Shown here: positions 17,811 to 27,290 of the stretch, one piece after another
How positions within the stretch are numbered: the first letter of the stretch is position 1
Layout: every line of letters begins with the position of its first letter
DNA from: Bacteroidales bacterium
Lineage (GTDB): Bacteria; Bacteroidota; Bacteroidia; Bacteroidales; Muribaculaceae
Assembly (NCBI GenBank): GCA_014800785.1
Contig: JAAVFK010000018.1
Coordinates: 314,161-354,548 of the forward strand
Direction of reading: 5' to 3'
Length of the DNA stretch: 40,388 nucleotides
Made by a program: the position numbers and the translations under genes
The notes under the pieces: generated by a model
What the model was told of the DNA's origin: nothing
Databases searched by the model: none
Seen by the model: only the letters and a program-made list of their open reading frames with translations

Positions 17811-19009
17811 GAGTAGTTTTCGTAAATCTTCATTCATCCTGGATGATGGTGAAGAATTCGGCAGTGCTTATCTTTAAGAATTCGGCCGCGCTGAAACATA
17901 AATATATTTTGGATTATCTGTTGAATAATCCTGAAATTGAGGTGGCATCGCTACTGAATGACCGGGCTTTCTCTATTTTCACTCATGGAGGGGATAAGTT
18001 ACAGAAATTCCTCAATCTGTTCGCAGACACTGAACATCGTTGGATTCTCAAAAAAAATGGCATAGACCGGAAAAATATCACCCTTCTAAAATCGGTGTCC
18101 GAGATCAGGAAAGATGATATCGTTATTCTTTATAATCTTCTTTCAGATTCTTTCCGGGATCTTGGGAAAGTAGAGGCGTTTAAGGTTGTCTCCTTTCTTC
18201 ATTTCCACGGGAACAGCAAAGATGCAGAACGTATAAAGAACATAGGTACCAACGTAATCTTCAATGAGGTTGATCTTTCCAAAACCTGCGATCTGTTCAA
18301 GAAGTACTATCCCTTAGATTTACCCTGGATCATAATTCCCTTTATTCCTGAATCCAGATTCAAGAGGATCAAGCCATTCAAGGAGAGAAAAAATAAGGCT
18401 TTCTCCGTTGGCACTATAACCTACAAGACCCATCCTGAATTTATCGATGTTTATGGAGATCCATGTGACCAACCTATACGTAAAGCCGTAAAGGATAATC
18501 CGGAGTTCTTCGCCAATACCGCTGATTGCTACAGTAGCGACTATAACGAAGACGATGTGGTAAAAAAGGTACTCCCGGGAGACAATCCGATCAAAGCCTT
18601 CTATAAACGTGCCTACAATAGATTGCACAACGGCAGACAAAAGAAATACTTCTCTTTTGATATGGTCGAGAAGTTCAACGAGTACAAGATGCACATTGTA
18701 GGTGAGGAGATTCTCGGAATCCCCGGCATAGGTTATGTCGAGGGTATGGCCTGCGGAAGTGCCTATATAGGTCTTGATTCCCCTATGTATCGCGACCTCG
18801 GTCTCATTCCGGGCGAGCATTATATCGCCTACGACGGAACCAAAGAAGGACTTCGCTCCACTATCGAATACTGGCAGCGTCCGGAGAACCAGACTGAACT
18901 CGAACGCATAGCCGACAACGGCTATCGCTTCGTCCGCGAAAACTTCGACCGTGAAAAAGTAGCATCCGAATTGATTGAGAGACTAATCTCCTTTCAGAAA
19001 CTCAGATAA
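17807..19009 (+). CDS. Glycosyltransferase (GT-B-like, low-confidence family)
   Basis: MRVVFVNLHSSWMMVKNSAVLIF...; C-terminal GIPGIGYVEGMACGSAYIGLDSPMYRDLGLIPGEHYIAYDGTKEGL resembles a GT4-type donor region. ORF track start (17675) is an upstream extension. Confidence 0.72.
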   Translation: MRVVFVNLHSSWMMVKNSAVLIFKNSAALKHKYILDYLLNNPEIEVASLLNDRAFSIFTHGGDKLQKFLNLFADTEHRWILKKNGIDRKNITLLKSVSEIRKDDIVILYNLLSDSFRDLGKVEAFKVVSFLHFHGNSKDAERIKNIGTNVIFNEVDLSKTCDLFKKYYPLDLPWIIIPFIPESRFKRIKPFKERKNKAFSVGTITYKTHPEFIDVYGDPCDQPIRKAVKDNPEFFANTADCYSSDYNEDDVVKKVLPGDNPIKAFYKRAYNRLHNGRQKKYFSFDMVEKFNEYKMHIVGEEILGIPGIGYVEGMACGSAYIGLDSPMYRDLGLIPGEHYIAYDGTKEGLRSTIEYWQRPENQTELERIADNGYRFVRENFDREKVASELIERLISFQKLR

Positions 19010-19054
19010 TATAAAAACTGCATTCTCTGCTTAATACGTCCCTGACTTATTTGA

Positions 19055-20188
19055 ATGGAATCCTTTATACCCGCTGAATATTATCGATATGTCTATTTAG
19101 GCATTGCATTTATTTTGGTTGCCTTGAAGACGGGGTCTTGGGAACCGCTTAGACCGGAAGAAGAACGTACCTCTTACAGAAAAGCTCTTTTTCTTGGCAT
19201 CTTCTTCATCTTTTTCTTCGGTCTGCGTCCAGAAGAATGGAATATCTTTATGACAGATACATATAACTATGTAAGCGGATATGATAAATTAAAAGAGAAT
19301 CCTGCCCTTATTGACCTTCAGGAGACCCCGGATAAAGAGATCTTATGGGATTGGCTACAGAATAACATGGCGAGACTGGGATTCTCAGCTTGGGTTTGGC
19401 TCACCGTCGTAGCAACCATTTATATTATTCCCAATATATGGGGAGCTAAACGATTATTTCCAAACCACACATATCTTGCATTTCTCTTTTATGTAGTCTT
19501 CTTCCTGTTTTATTCCGGCGGTATTAACGGTATTCGAAATGCTGATGCCTACTCTCTCGTATTCTTAGGACTCACACTCTTGGTAAGTCCTACCCTTAAG
19601 AACTATCTGATCTGCATGATCCTGTGCTTAATAGGATACCAATTTCACAGTTCGGTATTGATCACGATATTAGCTGCCGTACTGGCAATGTGGGTTGTCA
19701 AACGAACAGACATTGCTATTGGAATATGGTTAGCATCGATTATCGCAGTTCTTCTTACCGGTACAACCTTAGCAGAATTTGCGTCTACTTTTACGGAAGA
19801 TGAACGAGCAATCGGCGAGATTCAGGATGCAGTTGGTGCAGATATCCTAAACGGAGGAATGCACAATCTCAGATTTCGCTGGGACTTTCTCCTCTTTTCG
19901 GTATTTCCCATACTTGTCGGTACATATGCTTTAATAGTTAAGCAAGTCAATGACAACTATTATCGGTTTCTGTTAAACACCTATATACTGGCCAACGCAT
20001 TTTGGATCATATTTATGTATGCGCAATACTCCAATCGTTTTGCGATGCTATCCTGGTGTATATATCCATATGTCCTTTGCTACCCATTTATCAAGTTTGA
20101 CTTGTGGCATCCTATAGAGCAAAACCGAAACACTAATTCGGCACTATGGATTATGATGATTTTTACTCTTTATATGTCTCTATGGTAA
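19055..20188 (+). CDS. EpsG-family/Wzy-like polysaccharide polymerase
   Basis: Polytopic; FFGLRPEEWNIFMTDTYNYVSGYDKLK, GGINGIRNADAYSLVFLGLTLL, GYQFHSSVLITILA. Confidence 0.82.
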   Translation: MESFIPAEYYRYVYLGIAFILVALKTGSWEPLRPEEERTSYRKALFLGIFFIFFFGLRPEEWNIFMTDTYNYVSGYDKLKENPALIDLQETPDKEILWDWLQNNMARLGFSAWVWLTVVATIYIIPNIWGAKRLFPNHTYLAFLFYVVFFLFYSGGINGIRNADAYSLVFLGLTLLVSPTLKNYLICMILCLIGYQFHSSVLITILAAVLAMWVVKRTDIAIGIWLASIIAVLLTGTTLAEFASTFTEDERAIGEIQDAVGADILNGGMHNLRFRWDFLLFSVFPILVGTYALIVKQVNDNYYRFLLNTYILANAFWIIFMYAQYSNRFAMLSWCIYPYVLCYPFIKFDLWHPIEQNRNTNSALWIMMIFTLYMSLW

Positions 20189-20988
20189 AGCGAATTTCTG
20201 TACTAATGGGAATCTATAATTGCGCTTCTACACTTGCTGAGGCTCTCGATTCCCTGCTTGCCCAAACTTATCAGGGATTTAAAGTAATAATGTGTGACGA
20301 TGGTTCCAAGGACAATACCATTGAGATAGCCCAACAATACGTTGATCGTTATCCTGATAAGTTCATATTGATCAGAAACGAGCGAAACATGGGGCTAAAT
20401 TATACTCTGAATCATTGTCTGGAATATGCAGACACAGAATATTGCGCCCGTATGGATGGAGATGATATATCGGTTCCGGAACGGTTTGAAGAAGAACTAA
20501 AATTTTTGGATCATCATTCCGACATAGCAATAGTAAGTACCCCTATGCAATATTTTGATGAAACCGGAATATTCAAGGTTTCTCGCCTTAAAAAGGACAA
20601 GATAGTCAGCAAAGACGATTTTATAAAAGGTACACCATTCTGTCACGCACCGTCAATGGTAAGAACAGAGGCCTATAGAAAAGTGGGGGGATACTCTGTA
20701 GATCGAAAACTTCTTCGAGTTGAGGATTACCATCTTTGGTTTAAGATGTATTCTTCCGGATATAGAGGAGTTGTTCTTAAAGATCCCATGTACATGATGC
20801 GTGATGATCGGAAGGCTGTTGCTCGTAGAAATTGGAGAAATAGAGTAAATGAATTCCATGTCCGCAAACTGGGGTATGAGATGCTCAATATTCCATATCA
20901 TAAAAGAATCTGGATGTTAAGACCTCTATTTATTGCTCTTCTTCCGACACCGATATATAGATACTTTCATACTCGAAAAACGAAGTAG
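20182..20988 (+). CDS. Glycosyltransferase family 2
   Basis: ISVLMGIYNCASTLAEALDSLLAQTYQGFKVIMCDDGSKDNT...RMDGDDIS; start overlaps the polymerase stop. Confidence 0.92.
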   Translation: MVKRISVLMGIYNCASTLAEALDSLLAQTYQGFKVIMCDDGSKDNTIEIAQQYVDRYPDKFILIRNERNMGLNYTLNHCLEYADTEYCARMDGDDISVPERFEEELKFLDHHSDIAIVSTPMQYFDETGIFKVSRLKKDKIVSKDDFIKGTPFCHAPSMVRTEAYRKVGGYSVDRKLLRVEDYHLWFKMYSSGYRGVVLKDPMYMMRDDRKAVARRNWRNRVNEFHVRKLGYEMLNIPYHKRIWMLRPLFIALLPTPIYRYFHTRKTK

Positions 20989-21012
20989 GAAAATTTCCTA
21001 TTCTTGACATGA

Positions 21013-22167
21013 ATGAGAAAGAACAATAAGATACTCAGAACCACTACGGTTCCGGGCTCCATTAATAATTTCTGTCGGGGACTTTTACGGGAACTCACTG
21101 ATGATGGCTACGAAGTTGTGGCTGTCAGTTCTCCGGGACCGGTAATGGGAGAGATTGCGGAACGCGAGGGGGTGAGGACCGTGGCTGTAACCATGCATCG
21201 CGAGATTTCTCCACTCAATGATCTCAAAAGTTTATGGGGTCTCATCAAGGTATTCCGCAAAGAGAAGCCGACAATGGTTCATTCGATGACACCGAAGGCC
21301 GGATTGCTGTCAATGATGGCAGCGTGGGTGTGCCGCGTCCCGGTGCGTCTCCATACCTTTACCGGCCTGGTATTTCCGACATCGACCGGTCTTAAGCAGA
21401 AGATTCTGATCTTCACCGACCGCCTTACTTGTGCTTGCGCGACACATATCGTTCCGGAGGGAGAGGGTGTGAAGAACGATCTAATCAATTACGGCATCAC
21501 GAAGAAACCGCTGAAGGTGTTGGGGTACGGCAATGTGCGCGGAATCGACCTGAAGCGGTTCGATCCCGAGTTGCCGGAAGTAAAGGCGAAGGCAGAGAAG
21601 ATCCGGAAAGAAGATGTGTTCACATTTATCTTTATCGGCCGTCTTGTCGGAGACAAGGGAATTAATGAACTGGTCGAGGCTTTCAAGCGGCTCAATGAGA
21701 AATACCCTTCAACGCGACTGATATTGGTAGGTCGTTTAGAAGCTAATTTAGATCCGCTTCTTCCGGTCACTTTAGAAGAGATTGATCGCAATAATGCAAT
21801 ACTTACGACTGGTGAGGTCAAGGATGTCCGTCCCTGGCTTTTGGCTTCCGATGCCCTTGTCTTCCCAAGTTATCGCGAGGGCTTTCCGAATGTAGTGATT
21901 GAGGCCGGAGCAATGGGCTTGCCATCAATCGTCACTGACATCAACGGCTCACGCGAGATCATCATCGAGGGCGAGAACGGCACAATCGTACCCTCAAAAA
22001 ATGAGCTGGCTCTTGAAAGAGCCATGGAGAAATTTATTGATTCTACTGAATCAACAAAAGCCATGGCTGATAAAGCACGTAAGCTTGTTGCCGATCGCTT
22101 CGACCAGGCATTCGTGCGAAAGTGCCTCAAAGATTACTATAAAGACATTCTTAGCCAAAGTCACTGA
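21013..22167 (+). CDS. Glycosyltransferase family 4
   Basis: HSMTPKAGLLSMMAAWVCRVPVRLHTFTGLVFPTSTG, FIFIGRLVGDKGINELVEAFKRL, DALVFPSYREGFPNVVIEAGAMGLPSIVTDINGSREII. Confidence 0.93.
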   Translation: MRKNNKILRTTTVPGSINNFCRGLLRELTDDGYEVVAVSSPGPVMGEIAEREGVRTVAVTMHREISPLNDLKSLWGLIKVFRKEKPTMVHSMTPKAGLLSMMAAWVCRVPVRLHTFTGLVFPTSTGLKQKILIFTDRLTCACATHIVPEGEGVKNDLINYGITKKPLKVLGYGNVRGIDLKRFDPELPEVKAKAEKIRKEDVFTFIFIGRLVGDKGINELVEAFKRLNEKYPSTRLILVGRLEANLDPLLPVTLEEIDRNNAILTTGEVKDVRPWLLASDALVFPSYREGFPNVVIEAGAMGLPSIVTDINGSREIIIEGENGTIVPSKNELALERAMEKFIDSTESTKAMADKARKLVADRFDQAFVRKCLKDYYKDILSQSH

Positions 22168-22784
22168 TGAAACCATATAGAGACTTTTTCAAGCGCGTTG
22201 TTGATGTCACGGCTTCAGGTAGCGCGTTGCTGGTTCTTGCCATCCCGTTATCCGTCGTATCAGTATGGCTTCATTTCGCCAATAAAGGTGCCGGCATATT
22301 TTTCTCCCAGGAGCGTCCCGGGAAAGGTGGAAAAATATTCAGGATATGGAAATTTAAGTCCATGACTGACGAGCGCGACAGTAGCGGAGAACTTTTGCCT
22401 AATGAGCAAAGGATAACAAAGGCGGGACGATTTATCCGCAACACCTCCATTGACGAACTTCCTCAATTATGGAATGTGCTCAAGGGAGATATGTCACTTA
22501 TCGGCCCGCGTCCGTTGCCGGTTCGTTATTTGGAACTATACAACGACCATCAGGCGAGACGTCATGATGTAAGGCCTGGTATGTCCGGATGGGCTCAGGT
22601 CAATGGACGTAACAATATATCCTGGGGACAAAAGTTTGAATATGACGTCTTTTACGTCGATAATCTAAACTTTAAACTCGATCTAAAAATCCTGTATATG
22701 ACAATTAAAAAGGTATTTGCCGGGGCCGATATCGACGCCGGAGATAATAAAGTAGGAGGTATTGGTTTCAATGGGCACAATTAA
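22167..22784 (+). CDS. Initiating sugar-1-phosphate transferase (short PglC-like, bacterial sugar transferase)
   Basis: KRVVDVTASGSALLVLAIP..., RPGKGGKIFRIWKFKSM, NTSIDELPQLWNVLKGDMSLIGPRPLPVRYL, RHDVRPGMSGWAQVNGRN. Confidence 0.95.
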   Translation: MKPYRDFFKRVVDVTASGSALLVLAIPLSVVSVWLHFANKGAGIFFSQERPGKGGKIFRIWKFKSMTDERDSSGELLPNEQRITKAGRFIRNTSIDELPQLWNVLKGDMSLIGPRPLPVRYLELYNDHQARRHDVRPGMSGWAQVNGRNNISWGQKFEYDVFYVDNLNFKLDLKILYMTIKKVFAGADIDAGDNKVGGIGFNGHN

Positions 22785-24012
22785 AAAAGCTATGGTTCTG
22801 GCCGGAGGTAACGACCAGATCGAGTTGATAAAAGGGTTACGAAATCGTTTCCCGGATATTGAGATTATTCTCATTGACATGAATCCCAACGTCCGTGCAA
22901 GGGAGTTTGCTGACCGGATGCTTGTCATCAGCACAATGGATTACGATAAGGTCCTGGAAGCGGCCCGAACGGAAAATATAGACTTGATACTGTCCGCGTG
23001 TGGAGACCAGCCCATGAGGACCATGGCCTATGTATCCGAGAAGCTCGGGCTACCGTGCTATCTGTCTTTTGAGCAGGCAGAGAGCCTGACAAACAAGGTC
23101 CTGATGAAGCACAAAATGCTTGATGGCGGAATCCCGACATCTCATTTCCGCCGCTTTCGCCCCGGCGACAAAGTGGATATAGGAAACCTGGCTTTCCCTC
23201 TGGTGATAAAACCTGTTGACAACAATGGTTCAAAGGGTATAATCAAGGTCCATTCCATTGAGGAGTTTGATACGGCGGTAAACGAGGCACGTTCATTCAC
23301 GCTCTGCGGTGATCTTCTGGTCGAGGAGTTCAAGGAGGGGGAAGAGTTCTCGGTAGAGGCTTTTCTGAGAGGTGGCGATCCCATTATTGTCTTTGCATCA
23401 AAAAACAGGAAGATCAAGAACCGCAACACTTTCACGATCTGCCGGAACGAATATGTGCCCTCCTTGTCTCCGTCACTTGAGAAAAAGATAAAGGATATAG
23501 TCGTAAGGATAGGCAAAGTTTATGGTGTGGACAATGTGCCGCTGCTTATTCAGATGATCGTGGATGATAAGGAAAACGTCAGCGTCATTGAATTCAGCGC
23601 GAGAACCGGTGGAGGATCAAAACTATTCTTCATAAGGGAAATGTGCGGAGTCGATGTGATTGACAACCTGATAGATATTACTATAGGTAAAATTCCCGAT
23701 GTGACTCCCAGTCCCATAAATGAAAGCGCCGTAATCAACTACGTCTATACGGAACCCGGTGTATTCTCAGCAATAGAGAACCTCAAGGAACTTAAAGAGA
23801 GCGGTCTGGTAAAGGCGACCTATCTGTATAAACCTTACGGCACGCGTATAATGTCCTCGAACTACAGTTCGGACAGACCCGTGGGATTCCTCATAACAGC
23901 TGGGAACACGAAGGATCTGGCGGACAAAATAGATGCAGTCAACCGAGAAATCCGCATTTTGGACGAAAATGGAAAGGATATCATGCGCCACGACATATTC
24001 GCTTACAAATGA
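22771..24012 (+). CDS. ATP-grasp ligase (carbamoyl-phosphate synthase-like)
   Basis: AMVLAGGNDQIELIKGLRNRFPDIEIILIDMNP..., FPLVIKPVDNNGSKGIIKV, LLVEEFKEGEEFSVEAF, VIEFSARTGGGSK. ORF track start is 22762. Confidence 0.88.
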   Translation: MGTIKKAMVLAGGNDQIELIKGLRNRFPDIEIILIDMNPNVRAREFADRMLVISTMDYDKVLEAARTENIDLILSACGDQPMRTMAYVSEKLGLPCYLSFEQAESLTNKVLMKHKMLDGGIPTSHFRRFRPGDKVDIGNLAFPLVIKPVDNNGSKGIIKVHSIEEFDTAVNEARSFTLCGDLLVEEFKEGEEFSVEAFLRGGDPIIVFASKNRKIKNRNTFTICRNEYVPSLSPSLEKKIKDIVVRIGKVYGVDNVPLLIQMIVDDKENVSVIEFSARTGGGSKLFFIREMCGVDVIDNLIDITIGKIPDVTPSPINESAVINYVYTEPGVFSAIENLKELKESGLVKATYLYKPYGTRIMSSNYSSDRPVGFLITAGNTKDLADKIDAVNREIRILDENGKDIMRHDIFAYK

Positions 24013-25088
24013 ATGAACGGAAAACCATAGCAGTGATAGGGGCCGGCAACGGAGGACAGACAATGGCGGCCCATCTATCGTTCATGGGCCATAAGGTGCG
24101 TCTCTATGACCGGAGTCCGCATAAGGCCGAGCAACTGAATTCCAGGAAATCCATCGTTCTGAAAGGGGCGCTCGAACTGGAGGGATCGATTGCTCAGGCC
24201 TCATCCGATCTTGAGCAGGTCATCGAGGGGGCGGAGATAATAATGGTCACCACCACAGCCACAGCTCACAGAACGATAGCCTCCCAGATAGCACCTTTTC
24301 TTAAGGACGGCCAAATTATAGTCCTGAATCCGGGACGTACATGCGGTGCTCTGGAATTCCGGAACACGTTGCACGACGCCGGAGTTGACAGACGTGTTTA
24401 TGTAGCCGAGGCGCAGACACTTATATATGCATGTCGAGTTATTGAACTTGGCGTTGTAAATGTCATCGGAGTCAAAGACAAGGTTCTTCTGGCAGCCTAT
24501 CCTGCATCCGACACACCTTATGTGATTGACAGACTGAAAAACATCTATCCCTGTTTCTACAGCGCCAGAAATGTACTGCAGACAAGTTTCGAAAATGTCG
24601 GGGCTATGTTTCATCCAACGGTAGTCTTGTTTAACGAAGCAGCCATAGAGAGAGGAAACGATTTCTATTTCTACAGGGACATGACTGACGGTCTGGCGAG
24701 AATGATTGAGGAGGCGGATCGGGAAAGGCTCGCAGTAGCTGAAGCCTATGGACTGAGTCCTATACCGGTTTTCGACTGGATATCGTATGCCTATAACGGT
24801 GTTGAGGGTGATACCCTGTGTGAGAGGCTACACAATAATCCGGCTTATTACGAAATTCTTGCTCCAAAGACTATAGAATGTCGTCAGATCACCGAGGACA
24901 TACCGACAGGTATAATTCCGTTGGCGGAATTGGGACGCGCAGCCGGAGTGCCCACACCTCTTTTCGATTCACTAATCGTCATGTGCTCAACCCTTCTCAA
25001 CCGAAATTTCTACGACGAGGGACGAACATTGAAGCGCCTTGGTCTGGATGGGTTGACGAAAGAGGAAATCATCAAGAAAATCAATTGA
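24009..25088 (+). CDS. NAD/NADP octopine/nopaline (opine) dehydrogenase family protein
   Basis: IAVIGAGNGGQTMAAHLSFMGHKVRLYDRS (Rossmann), IIMVTTTATAHRTIASQIAPFLKDGQIIVLNPGRTCGALEF, NVGAMFHPTVVLFN typical of the opine dehydrogenase C-terminal domain. Confidence 0.88.
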   Translation: MNERKTIAVIGAGNGGQTMAAHLSFMGHKVRLYDRSPHKAEQLNSRKSIVLKGALELEGSIAQASSDLEQVIEGAEIIMVTTTATAHRTIASQIAPFLKDGQIIVLNPGRTCGALEFRNTLHDAGVDRRVYVAEAQTLIYACRVIELGVVNVIGVKDKVLLAAYPASDTPYVIDRLKNIYPCFYSARNVLQTSFENVGAMFHPTVVLFNEAAIERGNDFYFYRDMTDGLARMIEEADRERLAVAEAYGLSPIPVFDWISYAYNGVEGDTLCERLHNNPAYYEILAPKTIECRQITEDIPTGIIPLAELGRAAGVPTPLFDSLIVMCSTLLNRNFYDEGRTLKRLGLDGLTKEEIIKKIN

Positions 25089-25092
25089 AGAC

Positions 25093-26940
25093 ATGGAAGT
25101 AACTGAGAAGACGGTATTCGGCTTTGTCAAGCCCGAGATAGATGTCCACATCCTTGGAATCTCCACGATAACCAATTTCCTCAGGGAATGTGGTTTCTCG
25201 GTAGAAATCGCTCCCGCGCCGATTCAGAAGGCTGTCGAGGATATTCAGAAGGCCAATAATGTAAGCCTTCTTTGCGACTGGATAAAGACTAATAACATCG
25301 AAGTGCTCTCATTCAGCTATCGTCTTGATCCCAGGGATGGCCGGGACAATTTCTGTCGTTTCTTCAACCAACTAAAGGACTACAGGTTGCTTAAAGAAGA
25401 CGGAGGGCCGGTTGAAACGGTAGCTTTTGCCGGTCTGCCGGATACATGCCGGATGCTGGAAAGTATATATGGTGACAGGATCATATATTTTCCCGGAGAC
25501 GAGACTCCGGTAGAGTCTCTTAAAAGATTTGGTGTTCCGGACAGACTGCTGCCGAAGTCTTTTACCGAAATACATGAGTATGACAGGTCGCTTGAGGATT
25601 TTGCGAAAAAATTTGTGGAATCAGAAAAATATCGCCTTGTCGGACCTCAGGATCACCTCGGATACAGGGAATGTGGAACCAAAAATGATTCGTTCCTTTC
25701 ACGATTGGCATATTGCCGTTCGAAAGGTACACTGCCTCTTATAAGAGTTCACGCCGGCCCATATTCTCCGAATCGTGAGGAGGCTCTGAAGGAATACACT
25801 TCCTGGTGCCGACAGCTGGCCTCATCAGGATTGCTCGACATACTTTCCATCGGTTCTTCACAATTGACACAGCAGCACTTTGGAGAAGATTGGGAAGGTC
25901 TTCATAACGGAGGAGGCGTTCCGGTCAATTCAGAACGCGAGTATATTGAAATCGCACAGGCTGCGAATCCGATGCTTGTCCGGACGTATGCAGGAACTAA
26001 AAATGTTCCGTGGATGGCCGAGATGCATGAACGCACACTCAACATTTCCTGGCATGCTCTGTCATTCTGGTGGTTCTCCAGACTTGACGGCCGCGGTGAC
26101 AATGACGTCCTCGACAATCTCCGGGAACACGTGGAAACAATCAGGTATATTGCATCAACCGGGAAACCGCTTGAACCTAATGTTCCCCATCACTTTTCGT
26201 TTAGAGGAGGCGATGATGTGACCTATATAGTATCCGCCTATCTTGCAGCGAAGACGGCGAAGAAGAACGGCATAAGACATCTGATCCTGCAAAACATGCT
26301 GAATACCCCCAAATATACATGGGGAGTGCAGGATATAGCCAAAGGGCGCGCCATGTTGAGGCTTGTCCGTTCACTTGAGGACACTTCTTTCAAGGTCTCC
26401 CTGCAGACACGGGCCGGTCTTGATTATTTCTCTCCCGATCTGGAGAAAGCAAAGGTACAGCTCGCTGCCATTACTGCCATGATGGATGATATTGAACCAC
26501 AGAATCCGGAAAGTCCGGAGATTATCCATGTGGTGAGCTATTCGGAGGCCGTTCGGCTCGCAACTCCTCCAGTTATTGAAGAAAGCATACGCATCACTCT
26601 CGGAGCGCTTCGGGAATACCGTTATCAGAAATCTCTCGGACTCACCTATCCGACAATTGGTAATAAGGAGATTGATAACCGCTGTCTCCATCTTTATGAA
26701 GAGGCAAAGACGGTTATTGAATGCCTTGAAAATCGAATCCCCAATCTTTACTCACCCGAAGGATTATATCTGGCGTACTCCCAAGGATACTTACCTACAC
26801 CCTATATTTACGATCCGGACCATCATTTCCCCAATGCGACAAAATGGCAGACTTCGGTCATTGACGGAGCTGTCAAGGTTGTAGATTCTACAGGTAAGCC
26901 CATCACAGCCAAGGAGCGCTGTAACAAAACGATATCTTAA
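25093..26940 (+). CDS. Fused cobalamin-binding / glutamate(methylaspartate)-mutase-like protein
   Basis: N-terminus EIDVHILGISTITNFLRECGFSVEIAP carries the B12-binding DxHxxG motif; later PNVPHHFSFRGGDDVTYIVSAYLAAKTAKKNG, LAAITAMMDDIEP, IIHVVSYSEAVRLATPPVIEESIRITLGALREY resemble B12 mutase barrels (GlmE/MCM type). Confidence 0.75.
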   Translation: MEVTEKTVFGFVKPEIDVHILGISTITNFLRECGFSVEIAPAPIQKAVEDIQKANNVSLLCDWIKTNNIEVLSFSYRLDPRDGRDNFCRFFNQLKDYRLLKEDGGPVETVAFAGLPDTCRMLESIYGDRIIYFPGDETPVESLKRFGVPDRLLPKSFTEIHEYDRSLEDFAKKFVESEKYRLVGPQDHLGYRECGTKNDSFLSRLAYCRSKGTLPLIRVHAGPYSPNREEALKEYTSWCRQLASSGLLDILSIGSSQLTQQHFGEDWEGLHNGGGVPVNSEREYIEIAQAANPMLVRTYAGTKNVPWMAEMHERTLNISWHALSFWWFSRLDGRGDNDVLDNLREHVETIRYIASTGKPLEPNVPHHFSFRGGDDVTYIVSAYLAAKTAKKNGIRHLILQNMLNTPKYTWGVQDIAKGRAMLRLVRSLEDTSFKVSLQTRAGLDYFSPDLEKAKVQLAAITAMMDDIEPQNPESPEIIHVVSYSEAVRLATPPVIEESIRITLGALREYRYQKSLGLTYPTIGNKEIDNRCLHLYEEAKTVIECLENRIPNLYSPEGLYLAYSQGYLPTPYIYDPDHHFPNATKWQTSVIDGAVKVVDSTGKPITAKERCNKTIS

Positions 26941-26968
26941 TCCAAAATCTGTATCAATCCACCGTCAG

Positions 26969-27187
26969 ATTAAAGTCAGTATAGCCGATACAGTTTCGGT
27001 CGGAGACTATCTGCACGCCTACGGTGCCGGGGTCGACTTCATCAAGCTTATCGTCAACAACATCAACGGGATTGAGAATCCGGTTGAGATCGGCAACTAT
27101 GACGACGACGTGCTGATGCTGATGTATGACGACGTCGTCATCTGCAAGGCCGACGATCTCGTCGACCGCAACTTCAAGACCATCTGA
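26969..27187 (+). pseudogene. Coding-like fragment of unknown gene without an upstream start codon
   Basis: Open frame IKVSIADTVSVGDYLHAYGAGVDFIKLIVNNINGIENPVEIGNYDDDVLMLMYDDVVICKADDLVDRNFKTI* between the mutase stop and the terminator. Confidence 0.45.
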
Positions 27188-27215
27188 TCCGTCACAATAT
27201 ACCAATCGAGCAGTT

Positions 27216-27251
27216 GGCATCTGACCTTAGGTCGGATGCCATCTGCTTTTG
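27216..27251 (+). terminator. Rho-independent-like terminator at the end of the polysaccharide locus
   Basis: GGCATCTGACC-TTA-GGTCGGATGCC followed by ATCTGCTTTTG. Confidence 0.7.
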
Positions 27252-27290
27252 TTATGGGTAATAGGTTATGTATGGGTGTGTTGGAGCAGA

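Noticed and set aside
26954-27220. 88-aa minus-strand ORF downstream of the mutase gene
   Set aside because: Product is a VD-rich antisense mirror of the + strand fragment and overlaps the terminator hairpin.
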